Shown: positions 44,246-56,900 of the stretch, one piece after another | How the letters are laid out: each line of letters opens with the position of its first letter | How positions within the stretch are numbered: position 1 is the first letter of the stretch | Assembly (NCBI GenBank): GCA_024743255.1 | Contig: JANSWY010000001.1 | Span: 489,979-553,978 of the forward strand | Direction: 5' to 3' | Length of the DNA stretch: 64,000 bases | From: a bacterium | GTDB lineage: Bacteria > Bacteroidota > Bacteroidia > Cytophagales > Cyclobacteriaceae | Notes under the pieces: generated by a model | What the model was told of the DNA's origin: nothing | The model's database searches: none | The model's input: only the letters and a program-made list of their open reading frames with translations | Made by a program: the position numbers and the translations under genes

Positions 44246-44386
44246 ATGAAACAGTTTCGGGTGATAATTTTCGCGTTTATTTTGGCATTAACCGCCATTT
44301 CATTGAGCAGATCCGTGAGTATTCAAAATTATTTGGATCGGCCATTGAGGGGAAAAGTTATTGTTGAGAAGCTTGCTAATCTATAG
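44246..44386 (+). CDS. Possible small membrane peptide, unverified
   Basis: A 46-residue frame starts at ATG 44246 with a hydrophobic N-terminus (MKQFRVIIFAFILALTAIS) followed by a short polar part ending VEKLANL. It lies alone between polA and the CHAT gene, in the 290-base divergent/convergent gap. The signal-like start gives it some credibility, but there is no visible homolog family or ribosome binding support. Confidence 0.35.
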   Translation: MKQFRVIIFAFILALTAISLSRSVSIQNYLDRPLRGKVIVEKLANL

Positions 44387-44392
44387 ACCAAT

Positions 44393-44419
44393 AAAAAAGG
44401 CGCTTAATAGATAAGCGCC
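44393..44419 (-). terminator. Intrinsic terminator of the TPR-CHAT gene
   Basis: GGCGCTTA (44399-44406) pairs with TAAGCGCC (44412-44419) around a 5-base loop, and six A residues at 44393-44398 give a T-run on the minus strand. It lies 27 bases after the CHAT gene stop. Confidence 0.75.
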
Positions 44420-44445
44420 TCCTCAATTTAAATTCTATATTTTTT

Positions 44446-47400
44446 CTACAAACCCACCATTACAAATGCACCCCAGTAATAAGGTGCTTTCCATTTTTCT
44501 TTAATAGCCTTCTGTGCGGTATTAAATGCGAGTTGTTTGTCTCCGGTTTCCATCCATTTTTCGTAAAATGTGGTCATCAGTTCCTGAGTAGCATCATCAT
44601 CTACTGTCCACATACTCATAATGATACTTTCTGCTCCTGCGATTTGGAATGCTCTTTGAAGACCATAAACACCCTCACCATTGGAAACTTCACCAAGTCC
44701 TGTTTCACATGCTGAGAGCACTACTAATTCAGTGTCATCCAAATTCATATTCATAGCTTCATATGCAGTCAAAATACCATCTTCTTCTGCTGTAGAGTCA
44801 ATGTTTATTACACCAGTACTAAGGAAACTGTTAGCCCCGGCAAAGATTAATCCTGATCTTAAAAGAGGGTTTTCTACATATTCATCTACTGCATCACCTT
44901 CTGCAGGCTCATCGTTTTCAAGGAAGAATCCGTGAGTAGCAATATGAAGGGTTTGTGGAGAGTTCACTACCTTAATTTCTTCTTCTATTGCAGCATTGGC
45001 CATGAATACTTCTGGCTGAAATTTCTGGTTAGAGTAAAGGTTTTGAATTAGCTCAACCTCCCTTTTTGTTCCTGGTAATAGTGCGAGTAAATTATTGCCG
45101 GAATATCTCTGTAAGTTACCTCTTACACCTCTTGATAATCCACCGCCTCGGCTATTACCACTGCCTCTGTCTCCCCTAGTACCTCGAGCTCCTCTCGAAA
45201 CACCTCTTCCTCTACCTTGACTAACTGCTGTTGCGATACTTTCAGCAGCCTTGGCAACATCTCCATCATTCTCCTCAATTGAACCCATATTGTAATTTGG
45301 GAATCCAAATAAATAAGCCTTGCTCTCATCAAAATATGATCTGTCATCATAATTAAATGTTACCAGGTCCTTCGTGTTAGTCAACACTTGCATATCAATT
45401 TCATCTACCAGAAATTTTTTGGTTTCAGAGTTTCTTAGGGTATAAATACTTATTTGGTTATACACACCATCTGGTGAAAAGTATACTTTCTTTGTATCAC
45501 CCATTTTCTCAGAAATTGGTTTCCAGAATAATCGGTAGGAGTAATCCTCATTTACTTTGTATCTAATTCCATTTCTGTAGTTAGCCAAGTATCTGGTTTC
45601 CATTTTAGCTCCCTGATCAAGAACCACCATTTCTGGGTGATCTTTTGTGTCATGCTTTATGATTAGTGCAGCGTAGTAGACATTATCAGTAAAGGAACCT
45701 GCGGAATCAGGAAGAAACTCTCTGTATCTAATCATCTCTATGGCTGCTTCACCCTCTTTCAGTTTTTTCTGAACATCGCGCCAGGTGACTTTCTGCTTGC
45801 TCATGTTTTCAGCAAACACTGCAGATCCTTTCCCTAGTTCTTTTTCAAGGTTATTGGAAGCTTCTAATAAGGAATCGATTCTATTATTTCTTTCTGTCAC
45901 ATCTCCCTCATGAGAACTAAACAGTCTGGAAAGTTGCTCTTTTTGAGAAATCCAAAGCTCATACTTAGCCATAAGGACAGAATCGCCACTGTTAACGATC
46001 GATTCACGAACCTTATTCGTAGCGTACATGATCAACCCCTTTGTTGCTAACTGAAAATCGTACATGTTGGATTTGAGTTCTGGGTTTTTCTCAGCGTTTT
46101 GAACTGCGAAAGAATTGAACTGCTCAAAAGAAACTTTGATCTTATTGTTATAAAATTTTGCCTTTTCTTCTTCGCTTAGAGTTGGAAAGTATGCGTTAAT
46201 CTGGGCGAAGTAGTTATCAAAAGTTTCGTCAAAGTAAGAAACTACCTCTTCAGTCTCATCCTGATCCCATTTTAAAATGGCCATTTGGCGTGTACCAACG
46301 GCATAATCAGGGTGGTATTTTCCTAATACATTTCTTCTAATTTTCAGGCTTTTAGAAAGGTTTTCCTCGGCATTTTTTAGATCACCAAGTAGTTGATAAG
46401 TCTCTCCCAATCTGAATAAAGAGTAGGCATAACGATAATGCTTATTTCCCAGGTTTTTCTCAAATCCGGTAGTTGCCTCTCTGGTAAGTTGGAGCGCTAG
46501 GTCAAGTCTTCCTGTTTTTCTGTAGACATTGGCAAGATTTGATTTCTGGTTGTGATAAAGCATATCCTCTTTTCCCAGACTCGCCTCCGTAATTGCAATA
46601 GTCTTCTTATGAGTTTCTTCAGATTCTTTGTATCGGCCGGAATTATCATAAATACTCGCCAAAACCATCATATCCTGAGCAACAAGAAGTGATTCCTCTC
46701 CTCCATATTCGATTTGGATATCGATGCTTTGCTTGATGAATCTCTCAGCTTGATCATAATTACCCATTATTCGGTATACCTCAGCAATGTTGTGATATAG
46801 TAAACTATTAATGTCACTCATATCACCCTCCATTCTATCTGACATGTCTATACTTTCCAGAAGAACTTCTTCTGCATCTGGGTATCGACCCATGTCCATG
46901 TAGAGGTCATACAAATTATTAAGGGCTCCTATGTAGTCAATAGAAGGATTTAAACCAAGTCTTTCAAAAGCACTTAATGATCTATTCAAATGACGTTCTG
47001 CCTGGTTGTAGGAACCATTAGCTCTATACAAACTTCCATAAAGCGCCATTAATCTTGGGTAGGTTTCCTCATCCTTGGAAATGTACTGTTGGATTGATTT
47101 CAAAAGCTTGATGCCCTTGGAATTCTTATTACTCAAGCCATAGTTCACTGCAAGTGATAGTGCAGTTTCAATATACTCCGGGCTATCTTTTCCAAAAGAC
47201 TTGGCATCACTTTCCATTATTTGAATATAGATCTCCTCGGACTTGTTATAATATCCCAATTGATCGTTAGCATTCGCAATATTATAAAGTGTGTTTTTCC
47301 GGTCTTCGAAATCAGTACCTGCTGATTCCATGCCATTTAGAACTTTGGTGTAGAGGTCCAGACTTGCTTCAAGGTCTCCATAATAAAACATATAAGCCTC

Positions 47401-47634
47401 AGCAAGAAACGTATTGGCGTTAAATGATACCGTGTCTGAGAATGAAGAGAACTTCTCCTTAATTGATTCTTCTTCGTTTAGAATCGTTTCATAGTCATAA
47501 TTTAAATAGGCTTCATCTAGCTTGTTGTAAAGTTTTTTAGAACTTTTTGACTCAAATTGTGCGTGTAGCTGTGTGTTTAAAAATAGTGTTAATAGAAATA
47601 TAGTAGCACTATATTTGGTCATATAATTCTTCAT
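44446..47634 (-). CDS. Exported TPR-CHAT caspase-like protease with Arg-Gly-rich insertion
   Basis: A 1062-residue protein with a signal peptide (residues 1-26, TQLHAQ), so it acts outside the cytoplasm. Residues about 75-480 hold a long array of TPR helical pairs (YNKSEEIYIQIMESDAKSFGKDSPEYIE; the RYPDAEEVLLESIDMSDRMEG type repeat). A helical linker follows, and from about 640 to 1062 is a CHAT domain, a clan CD cysteine protease related to caspases, separase and gingipains. The catalytic dyad is present: His901 in HIATHGFF and Cys976 in LSACETGLG. Inside the CHAT domain, at about 803-839, is a segment almost made of Arg, Gly and Ser (RG/RGG repeats) with no counterpart in ordinary CHAT proteins. 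It may be a disordered or nucleic-acid/polyanion binding loop. The gene is divergent from the giant adhesin gene. Confidence 0.9.
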   Translation of the reverse strand: MKNYMTKYSATIFLLTLFLNTQLHAQFESKSSKKLYNKLDEAYLNYDYETILNEEESIKEKFSSFSDTVSFNANTFLAEAYMFYYGDLEASLDLYTKVLNGMESAGTDFEDRKNTLYNIANANDQLGYYNKSEEIYIQIMESDAKSFGKDSPEYIETALSLAVNYGLSNKNSKGIKLLKSIQQYISKDEETYPRLMALYGSLYRANGSYNQAERHLNRSLSAFERLGLNPSIDYIGALNNLYDLYMDMGRYPDAEEVLLESIDMSDRMEGDMSDINSLLYHNIAEVYRIMGNYDQAERFIKQSIDIQIEYGGEESLLVAQDMMVLASIYDNSGRYKESEETHKKTIAITEASLGKEDMLYHNQKSNLANVYRKTGRLDLALQLTREATTGFEKNLGNKHYRYAYSLFRLGETYQLLGDLKNAEENLSKSLKIRRNVLGKYHPDYAVGTRQMAILKWDQDETEEVVSYFDETFDNYFAQINAYFPTLSEEEKAKFYNNKIKVSFEQFNSFAVQNAEKNPELKSNMYDFQLATKGLIMYATNKVRESIVNSGDSVLMAKYELWISQKEQLSRLFSSHEGDVTERNNRIDSLLEASNNLEKELGKGSAVFAENMSKQKVTWRDVQKKLKEGEAAIEMIRYREFLPDSAGSFTDNVYYAALIIKHDTKDHPEMVVLDQGAKMETRYLANYRNGIRYKVNEDYSYRLFWKPISEKMGDTKKVYFSPDGVYNQISIYTLRNSETKKFLVDEIDMQVLTNTKDLVTFNYDDRSYFDESKAYLFGFPNYNMGSIEENDGDVAKAAESIATAVSQGRGRGVSRGARGTRGDRGSGNSRGGGLSRGVRGNLQRYSGNNLLALLPGTKREVELIQNLYSNQKFQPEVFMANAAIEEEIKVVNSPQTLHIATHGFFLENDEPAEGDAVDEYVENPLLRSGLIFAGANSFLSTGVINIDSTAEEDGILTAYEAMNMNLDDTELVVLSACETGLGEVSNGEGVYGLQRAFQIAGAESIIMSMWTVDDDATQELMTTFYEKWMETGDKQLAFNTAQKAIKEKWKAPYYWGAFVMVGL

Positions 47635-47732
47635 AACTTGAATGAATTTTAATTAATTTCTCATCTGTGTTGTATGGGTAATAAATATAAATTTAAGTAA
47701 ATTTAATTGTATCATACTAATTTCTTGAGAAC

Positions 47733-47771
47733 TGCTCGAATCGTTTTTTATTCGTGGGATGTATTCGAGCA
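47733..47771. promoter_or_regulatory. Perfect inverted repeat in the CHAT / adhesin divergent region
   Basis: TGCTCGAAT (47733-47741) and ATTCGAGCA (47763-47771) are perfect 9-base inverted copies with 21 bases between; further ATTCG words lie between and after them (47749-47754, 47771-47776). This could be a dimeric regulator site or form a hairpin. No terminator-like T-run follows. Confidence 0.45.
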
Positions 47772-47802
47772 TTCGTCGAAAAATTGAGTGTTATTTCGCA
47801 GG

Positions 47803-47830
47803 TTGTAGTTAGAAATTATAATTATTTTTC
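47803..47830 (+). promoter_or_regulatory. Weak promoter candidate of the giant adhesin gene
   Basis: TTG at 47803-47805, then 17 bases, then TATTTTTC (47823-47830), one base from the TAnnTTTG consensus. It leaves a leader of about 67 bases to the ATG. Other AT-rich starts are possible. Confidence 0.3.
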
Positions 47831-47903
47831 ATACTTTCACTAGTTCTAAGCGGCGGAATAATAATCTAAATCGCACTATTGCATCGTTATTGAACTTGAC
47901 AAT

Positions 47904-50900
47904 ATGAGACTCACCCAGAGACTTAATCCGCCTGTCCAAAGGAACCAACGGGAGTTCGTTAGGACAAACAAAATCTGGATAGTAATCTTTTTACTGGCAT
48001 CATTTATATCTATAGATGCGTCCAGCCAGCAAAATTCCCTTCCTTTTAATGGATTTGACCAATACGTTTCCTTTTCAAACCTTTCCTTGTTTGATAACAG
48101 TCAGAGAGATTTTACTGTTGAAATCTGGTTTCAATCAGATTCAACCAATCAGGATCAGGCTCTTTTCAGTGTAGGCCCAAATTCACCGGGACAGGGATTT
48201 GTATTGAAGAAGAATAACACAAACTTTCTTGAAATATTAACTGGGGATGGTACATTAATTACATCATCACTGGATATAAATGACACACTTTGGCACCATG
48301 CAGCTGTTGTTTATCAGGATAGCGTGTTCTCGATGTATCTTGATGGATCATTTCAAAGTAATGCAAACTATAACATAGCCTTAGATGGAACTTTAGCTGA
48401 ATTGGCAAGGAGTACATTTTCCGGTACCGAATATTTTGCCGGTGAAATGGACCAGCTCAAAATATGGGGTAGAGCCTTGACAAGAGAAGAGATTATCTCG
48501 GGCATATTTGAAGAAGGAGTCGGGTACGGGTTCCTCTCATTTAACTACTATGACTTTAATCAATTTTCATCCTCCGAACTCTCCGATCAGATTAGTGGTG
48601 AGAATGGATTTCTCATTAATATGACAGGTAATGAGTGGACAGGAAGTTCTGCTTTGACACCATTTGTAATTTTCTCTAATGGAAATGGAGCATTTTCATC
48701 AGCAGGAACATGGCTTAATGGGATTGTTCCGAGGTTGATACATTCAATAGAGATAAATGGTACAGATAGCGTATACCTGGATACTGATGTAGATGTTTCA
48801 GCAGTTACCGTTCAGTCATTGGCAGCAATTGATCAAAGGGGATTTAACATTTTGATGCTGAAAGGTCTGGAGCTATTTGGGAATCATTATTCCAATGCGA
48901 ATGATACCATATTCTTGTTTGGCAATGAATCAAACCTTGACGGTGGTGGTAATGAACTTCCAGTTTTGTTTTTTGCTGATGGTAGTTTAATAAACTTATC
49001 TCAGCCTATGACTACTAAAGGTGGTGTATTTATAGACAGCACAGGTACATTTAATAGTTTCGGGTATAATACAACATTAATTGACAGTGCTTCGTGGGAA
49101 TCATATGGAAGCTATAACCTTACCGGCGATACCGTAAAATTTAATGGTAATTACCATACAATATTCGGAGGAATTTTTGAATCAATGGCGATCGATACAG
49201 GTACTGTTGTATTACAAGACTCGCTATATATCAATACCTCAATCACAGCTACTGGCTCGGGAACCATTGACATGGGTACAAACTCAATTGTACCGGGGTA
49301 TAGCGCAGATCTGTTTCTACTGGATACAATAGTTTGGTCAACAGGTGCGAGGTTTGTAATAGACCAATACATGTCCAACTTTCTATCAAGTTACTACCTA
49401 TTTGGTCCAGAAGATTTTGTGTTTCCAACCATTGAAATAGTTCAGGATGGAGTTCTTGATCTACTGACAACACTTGGAGATATTCCGATAGGGCCAAATG
49501 AATCTTTGATTCTGAATGGAGGAGAATTTATTGGTGGCGATGGTCGGGGTATCTTCCTTGATGATAATGCTACAGTTGAGATTAATTCAGGAACTTTTGA
49601 AGTTAATAGCGATGGTACAATCTTATTTGGTGCTGGAGCACAAATATTAAATAATGGCGGGCAGCTTACAATAGGAAGCCCATATGATCCAGGAAATACT
49701 TTTAGCGTAACAGTTCAAAGTACTTCAACAACTGCTGGAGACCTCCAAATCACCCAAACATCAGGTGACCTGGCAGTTGATTTTACTGATTTTTCGGATT
49801 TATCTGGGGATGGAATCAGAATTGACGGAGGAACTGTATCACGTCCATTTAGTACATCGTCTTTTCTTAATGGAATTGGAAATTCTTACATCACTATAAA
49901 TTCTAATGCTCTTGATGATCAGGGAATGGACTCAGTTGCATTTTATTCTGGTCCTTTAAAAAATATTATCAAAACTTCTTCCTCCGGTTCTGGAACAGTC
50001 TATGTCAATAAAGGTTACGGAGATTTTTCTGGACCTCTATATGACAGTATAGATGCAGGGGACATTTCATGGTTGAGTCTAATTGGTGATGTGGATTATG
50101 CTTTAGGTTTTGACGGTATAGACGATTATGTCACGTTCGCAAGTGCTCCAGATTTCCCGGATTCAATTACTATTGAAACCTGGTTATACCTTAATGACGG
50201 ATCTGGCTTTCAAACTATCGCAGATTTTGATTTTGGAGCAGGTGGAAACGCAAGGTTTCAAATAAATAACAATAGTCTTCATTTTTCTAATGATGATGGA
50301 GCAATGCAAACTGGGTCTGTAACAGATACCTATGTACTTCCTAATAATCAATGGGTACATGTAGCCATGGTTCTCACGTTTGGTAATACTGTTCAGTTCT
50401 ATGTAAATGGACAGCCAACAAACTCTGGTGGTTCTGCTGCTGTTGCGACTGGTGTATCTCCAATTTTAACTGTTGGATCAATTGGTGGAACTTTCCAGTT
50501 CTTAAATGGGAAAATAGATGAATTTAGAGTTTGGCTAAATGACTTAAATCAGTCTGCGATTGAGTCAAACCGATTTGCAACTCTAACTGGTGGAGAATCA
50601 CTTCTTTATGCAGCATACGATATGCAAACAACTGACCCAACTGAAGATACAGTGTTGGTGGATCTTACAACTAATATGTACGATGGAGTACTTCAAAACT
50701 TTGATTTTAGTACCACTTCTGGTTGGGTTTCTTCCGAAGCTCAATTGGATCCGCAGTTAGCATTAAATTTCGGAGGTTCCGATGAAAGAGTGGAAGTTAC
50801 ATCAGGTCCCCAGTATAATACAAACCTTACTTTTGAAGCATGGGTTAGACCGGAGTTTACAAGTGGTGATTTTACGATTGCTTCATGGGATTTTGCTGGT

Positions 50901-53900
50901 ACCGACAATGCGAGATTACAAATTACCAATGGCGAATTACGTTATTACACAGATAATGGAGCTGCCACATTTATATCTTCTTTTCCTCCAGATACCTTAG
51001 TAACTGGTGATTGGACCCATGTAGCATTTACTAAAACTGGAGATGATATAGTTTTATACATCAATGCTAAGGAAGTTGCATCCGGAACTTTAGCCACACA
51101 TCCATCTGGTCCAACTAATTTTGTTATTGGAGCGATTGAATCCGGAGGCCCGTATGTCAACCCTTTTGATGGTGATATAGATGAAGTAAGAATATGGGAT
51201 GCTGTTCTTGATATTAACACAATTAGACGGTTCGCCACTACTGAAGAAATATCGAGTCATCCCGATTTTCTTAGCCTTTCAGCACGTTATGATCTCAATA
51301 ATGGATTACTGGGTGGAACTGATAATACCGGTTTTACCGCAGTAATCGACCAATCTGACAATGCATTTGATGGTACACTTGAAGGAACATGGGGGCTTAG
51401 TTTCGCATCTTCCAACTGGGTAGTTTCTGAAGCTCTTGAATGTGGTTTAATACCTAGACTATATGGTAATGATATTTTTATTCCGGGAGACAGTTCAAAT
51501 ACAACCAGCCTTGCTGATGGAACGAATTTTGGTGCTGTCCTTGAAGGAGATACAGTATCAAACCAATTCTTGTTAATTAATGAAGGTTTTGACACTTTGG
51601 TCATTTCTTCAATCACAAATGGTCTTTCAGAATTTCATGCAAGTACTGATAAGACAGTTGTGCTACCTCTTGATTCTGCGGAATTGACTGTATACTTTAA
51701 CCCTACCTCTCCTTCCGCTTTCACTGATTATATCAAGATTGCGTACGGAGAGAAGTCTTATGATTTTGAAATCACAGGAACCGGATATCCTGATGAATCA
51801 GGTCCCGGATATGCAATTACATTTAATGGATCCGATCAATATGTTCAACTAGAAGAACCAGGCCCATTTGAATTTACAGAGGATGACCCTGTTACTATTG
51901 AGGCATGGATATACCCAATAGATACCACAGGATTCAGTACTATTTTATCAAAAGAAGGAATTACATCAGGTGTTGAAGGATTTAATTTTAGACTTGATAA
52001 TGGTAAACCGGAGTTGGTTCTTCAAGGTAATATAGCTGGCCCAAATGCCATTGAAGTTGAAAGTACAGTTTCCATTGATAGCGGGGCATGGAATCACGTG
52101 GCAGTTACATTTGATGGTAGTGCTCTTGCCTCTGGAGTTAAATTCTATATAAACGGTGACTCAGTTGATACAAATGTGGTTACCGATAATATCAGTACTT
52201 TTTCAATTGGGAATACGGAACCAGCCTTTATTGGAGGAGTAAACGGTCCAAGTCAGGGATTCAATGGAAGAATTGATGAGTTAAGATTATGGAAAGTTGA
52301 AAGAACTGCAGAGGAAATCAATGAAAACTATTTGAGTGTAATTGATCCTTCTGACACTACCTTGGGCGCTTACTACAGAGCAGATTTTGGCATTGATAGC
52401 ATTGTATATGATTTGACCGGAAATAGTAATGGGGAACATTTCGGTACTATAGGAACATTTGTTTTTTCCCATGCTCCTTTGAATAATGAAGATCAGTTTG
52501 AGCCTTTATTTGAGAAGAGTGCAATATGGCCTGGAAATCTGGTAGCTACATCTGCCAATTTACAGATAAGTGAGGATGCATTTATTTCGGATGATGGCGA
52601 TAATGTGGTTTTTGCACATGATAATGATGCCATCGCAGACTCGGACATTACTACTGACAATATCTTTGATTCTGGTGGGCTGATTACAAGAAGGTTGGAG
52701 AGATCCTGGTATATTGAATTCTCTGATTCAACCACCCTACAGGAAGGTGGAGAGTTGGATCTACTTTTTGATAACATACCTGCAGTAGATTCTACTAAAA
52801 CATACTATTTCATGAGTAGAATCGAAGGCTTTGATGACTATATACCTGTCAACTATACATCAGTTGTTACTCTTAATGATACAGTAGGAATCACAGTGGT
52901 GGTTGATAGCCTGCCAGATAAGGCATTCTTTACACTAGGTATCTCTGATGCTTATCCTGGAAATGCGATCATTTTGGATGGAGTAGACGATTCTTTAACA
53001 CTCACAGACGTAGGTTATAATGATGCTTTCTCTTTTGAGCTTTGGGCGAAAATAAATCAACCCAACCCTAATTACAGCCCGATTCTTCAACATGGAATTG
53101 GAGGTGATACAGTAAATGTTTTTGTAGATACGGATAGTACCATCGTAATCGACATGCATTATACTGGATCACAAGAATCTTACAAAGGCTCAATAAAGGT
53201 TAATGATGATCAATGGCACCATATTGCTATAACTCGAGAAAACACAGGTATCAAAATGTACATTGATGGAATTGAAGATATTGGAGCCACATTCATTAAT
53301 GCAACTTCGGCTGGAACAATAAGTGCTGCAAGCTGGTCAGGTCCTATGTTACTGGGAAGAAATGTAGTAGGTAACGCAACAAACATTAGTATTGATGAAT
53401 TCAGAATTTGGCAAGTTGCCCGGGATTCCGCACAGATTGCCAGCAATTACTTGTTTCCAGTAGATGGAATAAACTCTGATTTAGAAGTCTACTACAAGTT
53501 TGATCAATTCACAGGGTATACAGTTCCAGATCAAACAGGAAGTAATCGACCAGCCATCCTCGGAGGAAATATTGATTTTGATTTCAGCACCTCTGGATGG
53601 ATTACATCAACTGGGTTTACATCGCCAACAAATCAAAACACTCTGAACTTTGACGGTTCTGGTGATTATGTATCAGTTCCGAATATTTCCAATTATGATG
53701 TAGCTGATACTACAGATTTCACTGTGGAAGCCTGGGTTAAGGGATCTGGGACAAACTTTGATGGTGCTGGTATCATTACAATGGCAACAAATTCTCCAAC
53801 CTTTACCGGATTTAGTATGATCGTATATCATGGTAGGCTGGCAGTTGAAATTGGAGATGGTGCTTCAGTGCAGTCTCCTCCTACTGATGATTTATATGGC

Positions 53901-56900
53901 CACACAATTATAGATGACGGAGATTGGCATCATGTGGCTTTGTCCTTTAACCGAGGTGCACAAAATGTAGCGTTTTACGTTGATGGAATTCAGGAGTTTA
54001 GTATGGAAGCGTCCTTAATAGGTGCTGATCTTACCTCAGGAGTATTTAACATCGGTACAAACTTCGATTTATCCAATGATTTCAACGGAAGTATAGATGA
54101 GGTCAGGTTCTGGTCTACAGAAAAATCTGATAGTGACATTCAGGATTACATTTATACTCGACCAACTGGAAGTGAGAACCATCTTGAAGCTTATTTCAAT
54201 TTTGATCAGGGAGAGGCAGGAGCAGATAATTCTGGTATTAGTTTGTTGGAAGACCTGAGCGGGAATTTTAATGATGGTACATTAAACGGATTTACATTAA
54301 CTGGGGCTACTTCCAATTTTGTGGAATCGGAAATAGATTCACTAAGAGCCAGAGTTAAGGTTTTTGGCAGAGATGCAGCAGTATTAAATCTTAATGATAC
54401 AATCAATATTGGCTTATCCTTTTTGGGTGATGAAACATTCCAACAACTTACGTTAGCCAATGTTGGTAATGATACTTTGTACATTTCCTCTATTACTCTA
54501 GGTAATGCTGAATATCAGTTTTCACAAACACTAAGTGATTCTACCTTTAACCCATTTTCGACTAGGGAAATAGAAGTTCGGGTTTCGCCGACCGCAGAAC
54601 CATTTGCTTATTCAAGCTTTGATATAACCAGTAACGATCCATTAAGTCCTTTCACAGGAACTTTGGAAACTACTGTTTATCCGAATTCACCGGGATCAGG
54701 AAATGCCATTAGTTTCAACGGGTCATCCTCAGATTATGCATCTTCAAATGGAATAGCTGAAGGGTTTGATTCATTTACCGTAGAATTCTGGGCTAGTCGA
54801 ACAGATACAACAAGTAATGATATTGCATTTAGTGTTGGTGCTGGAGGGGCTAGTAACTTGCTTTCACTTGGATTCCAAAGTGGTCAAACCGCAATTATGG
54901 GTTTTGGCAGTGATGATTTGACTACAACCTATAATTCAGTATCAGATTGGAATCACTGGGCATTTACCTATGATACCACTTCGAGAGAACAAAGGATATT
55001 ATTGAATGGTGTTGAATTAGCATCAAGAACTGCATCTGCCAATTTCCAGGGATCTGGTACTATTTTCTTGGGGCGAAATGCTACTGGTGGAGATGACTTC
55101 TTAGGTGAATTGGATGAGCTTAGAGTTTGGGGTTATGCACTTCCTGATTCAATAATCAGGGAACATCTGGCGAGTAAAATAACAGGTCAGTCCGCAAATT
55201 TGGATAGCCTTCTGGTTTATTATAGAATGGATGAATCCAGCGCTACTGATGTACAAGACTTAATAGAAGGATTTGACTTTACATTGTTTGGCGCAACAAA
55301 AGTCACATCGGGAGCATATTTGGGTGGCAAAAGTAAATACAACTATACTTCAAATGAGATCGACATTTCACCGGATGCTCCTATAAGAGTTGCAAATGTC
55401 TCTAATTTCACAGAAGGGTTTCATGCATACATGATTGAGCAGACTCCTGAATTAGATTCGCTGACAGGTTTCCAAGATATTGTTGATACAGTTTACTATG
55501 GGGTTTTCGCGCCGGGAAGCACCTTTGATATTGATTTCCAATACACTCCTGATTCTGGCGAGGATAGTCTTAGAATTGTTAGAAGACTTAATAATGCTGA
55601 TCCGACCTGGGTCGGTGCGAGTAGCATATTTGATTTAGATACTGCAAATGATTCAATATTTGTAACTAATCAGACATCTGGGGAGTTTGCATATGCAAAA
55701 CTCAACTATCCTTTATTCACCACAGCAGGTGATGCTCTTATCTTCGACGGAACCAATGAGTATGTCGATATTCCACATGATGATAGATTGAACATTGCTG
55801 AAGGAGATTTTACTATTGAAGCCTGGGTTTATCCTGATACAACAGAAGCTGAGACCATCATTTCCAAAGGACATGGAGGTGGAGGAGCGAACCCAGATGT
55901 ATTCATATTCCAAATTCAAGCAAACAAAGTTGGTCTTGAATTCTCAGATGGAGCGAGCATTGAGTGGGGATTTTCAACTTCAGATGTAGCTCAAAATCAA
56001 TGGAGTCATGTTGCGGTGAGCTATGTAAGTGCTACACAAACAGCTACATTCTATATTAACGGTTCACAGGATGGGCAGCATGTTTACTCTTTGACTCCTT
56101 CAAACAACAATGACACAAATTCGGCTTTTATTGGTAAACAAGGGTATGGCTGTGATTGTAATTATTTGAATGGACAATTAGATGAGTTAAGGATATGGAA
56201 CAGCACATTAGGAACTGATACTATAGCTTCTTATGCTTTCCAGCTAGTAGATGATATTCATCCTAACATCAATGACCTGGTGCTTTATCAAAAATTTGAT
56301 GACGGGATTGGTTCAACTACACTTCACGATCTGGAATCTAACTTAAGTGGTACTCTAACCAACATGGAAACGGCATCAGATTGGGTTGCTTCAGGAGCAT
56401 TTGCTGTACCGGCCTATACAGTAATAAACACTAATGATACGGGTATTGGATCGCTAAGAGCTGTTCTGGATAGCGCAAATGCAAATGCAGGCCTTGATAC
56501 CATTAAATTCGATATACCTGGAAGTGGCCCATGGATTATCACACTTCAATCCAGCTTAACTTCTAGTGATAGTATTTATGTAGATGGTACTTCGCAACCG
56601 GGATGGGATTTATCAACTGGAATGGTAGTGGAAATTCACGATAGCACAGCTTCATTTAATGGATTGGAAGTTGTGACAAGTTACTTTGAAGTGTATGGAT
56701 TGAGATTTAATGGCCTAAGCTCTGGTATTATTATCAACAGCAATACAGATGGATTCCAAATTGGTAGCCTTGGTAGTGAAAATATCTTCATTAATAACCT
56801 GGTAGGTATACAAGGTATAAGTGGTTCAAATGGTCTAATTGAAAGTAATTATATCGGACTGGATTATGATTCCCTGGCAGGAGCCAATTCTACTGGAATA

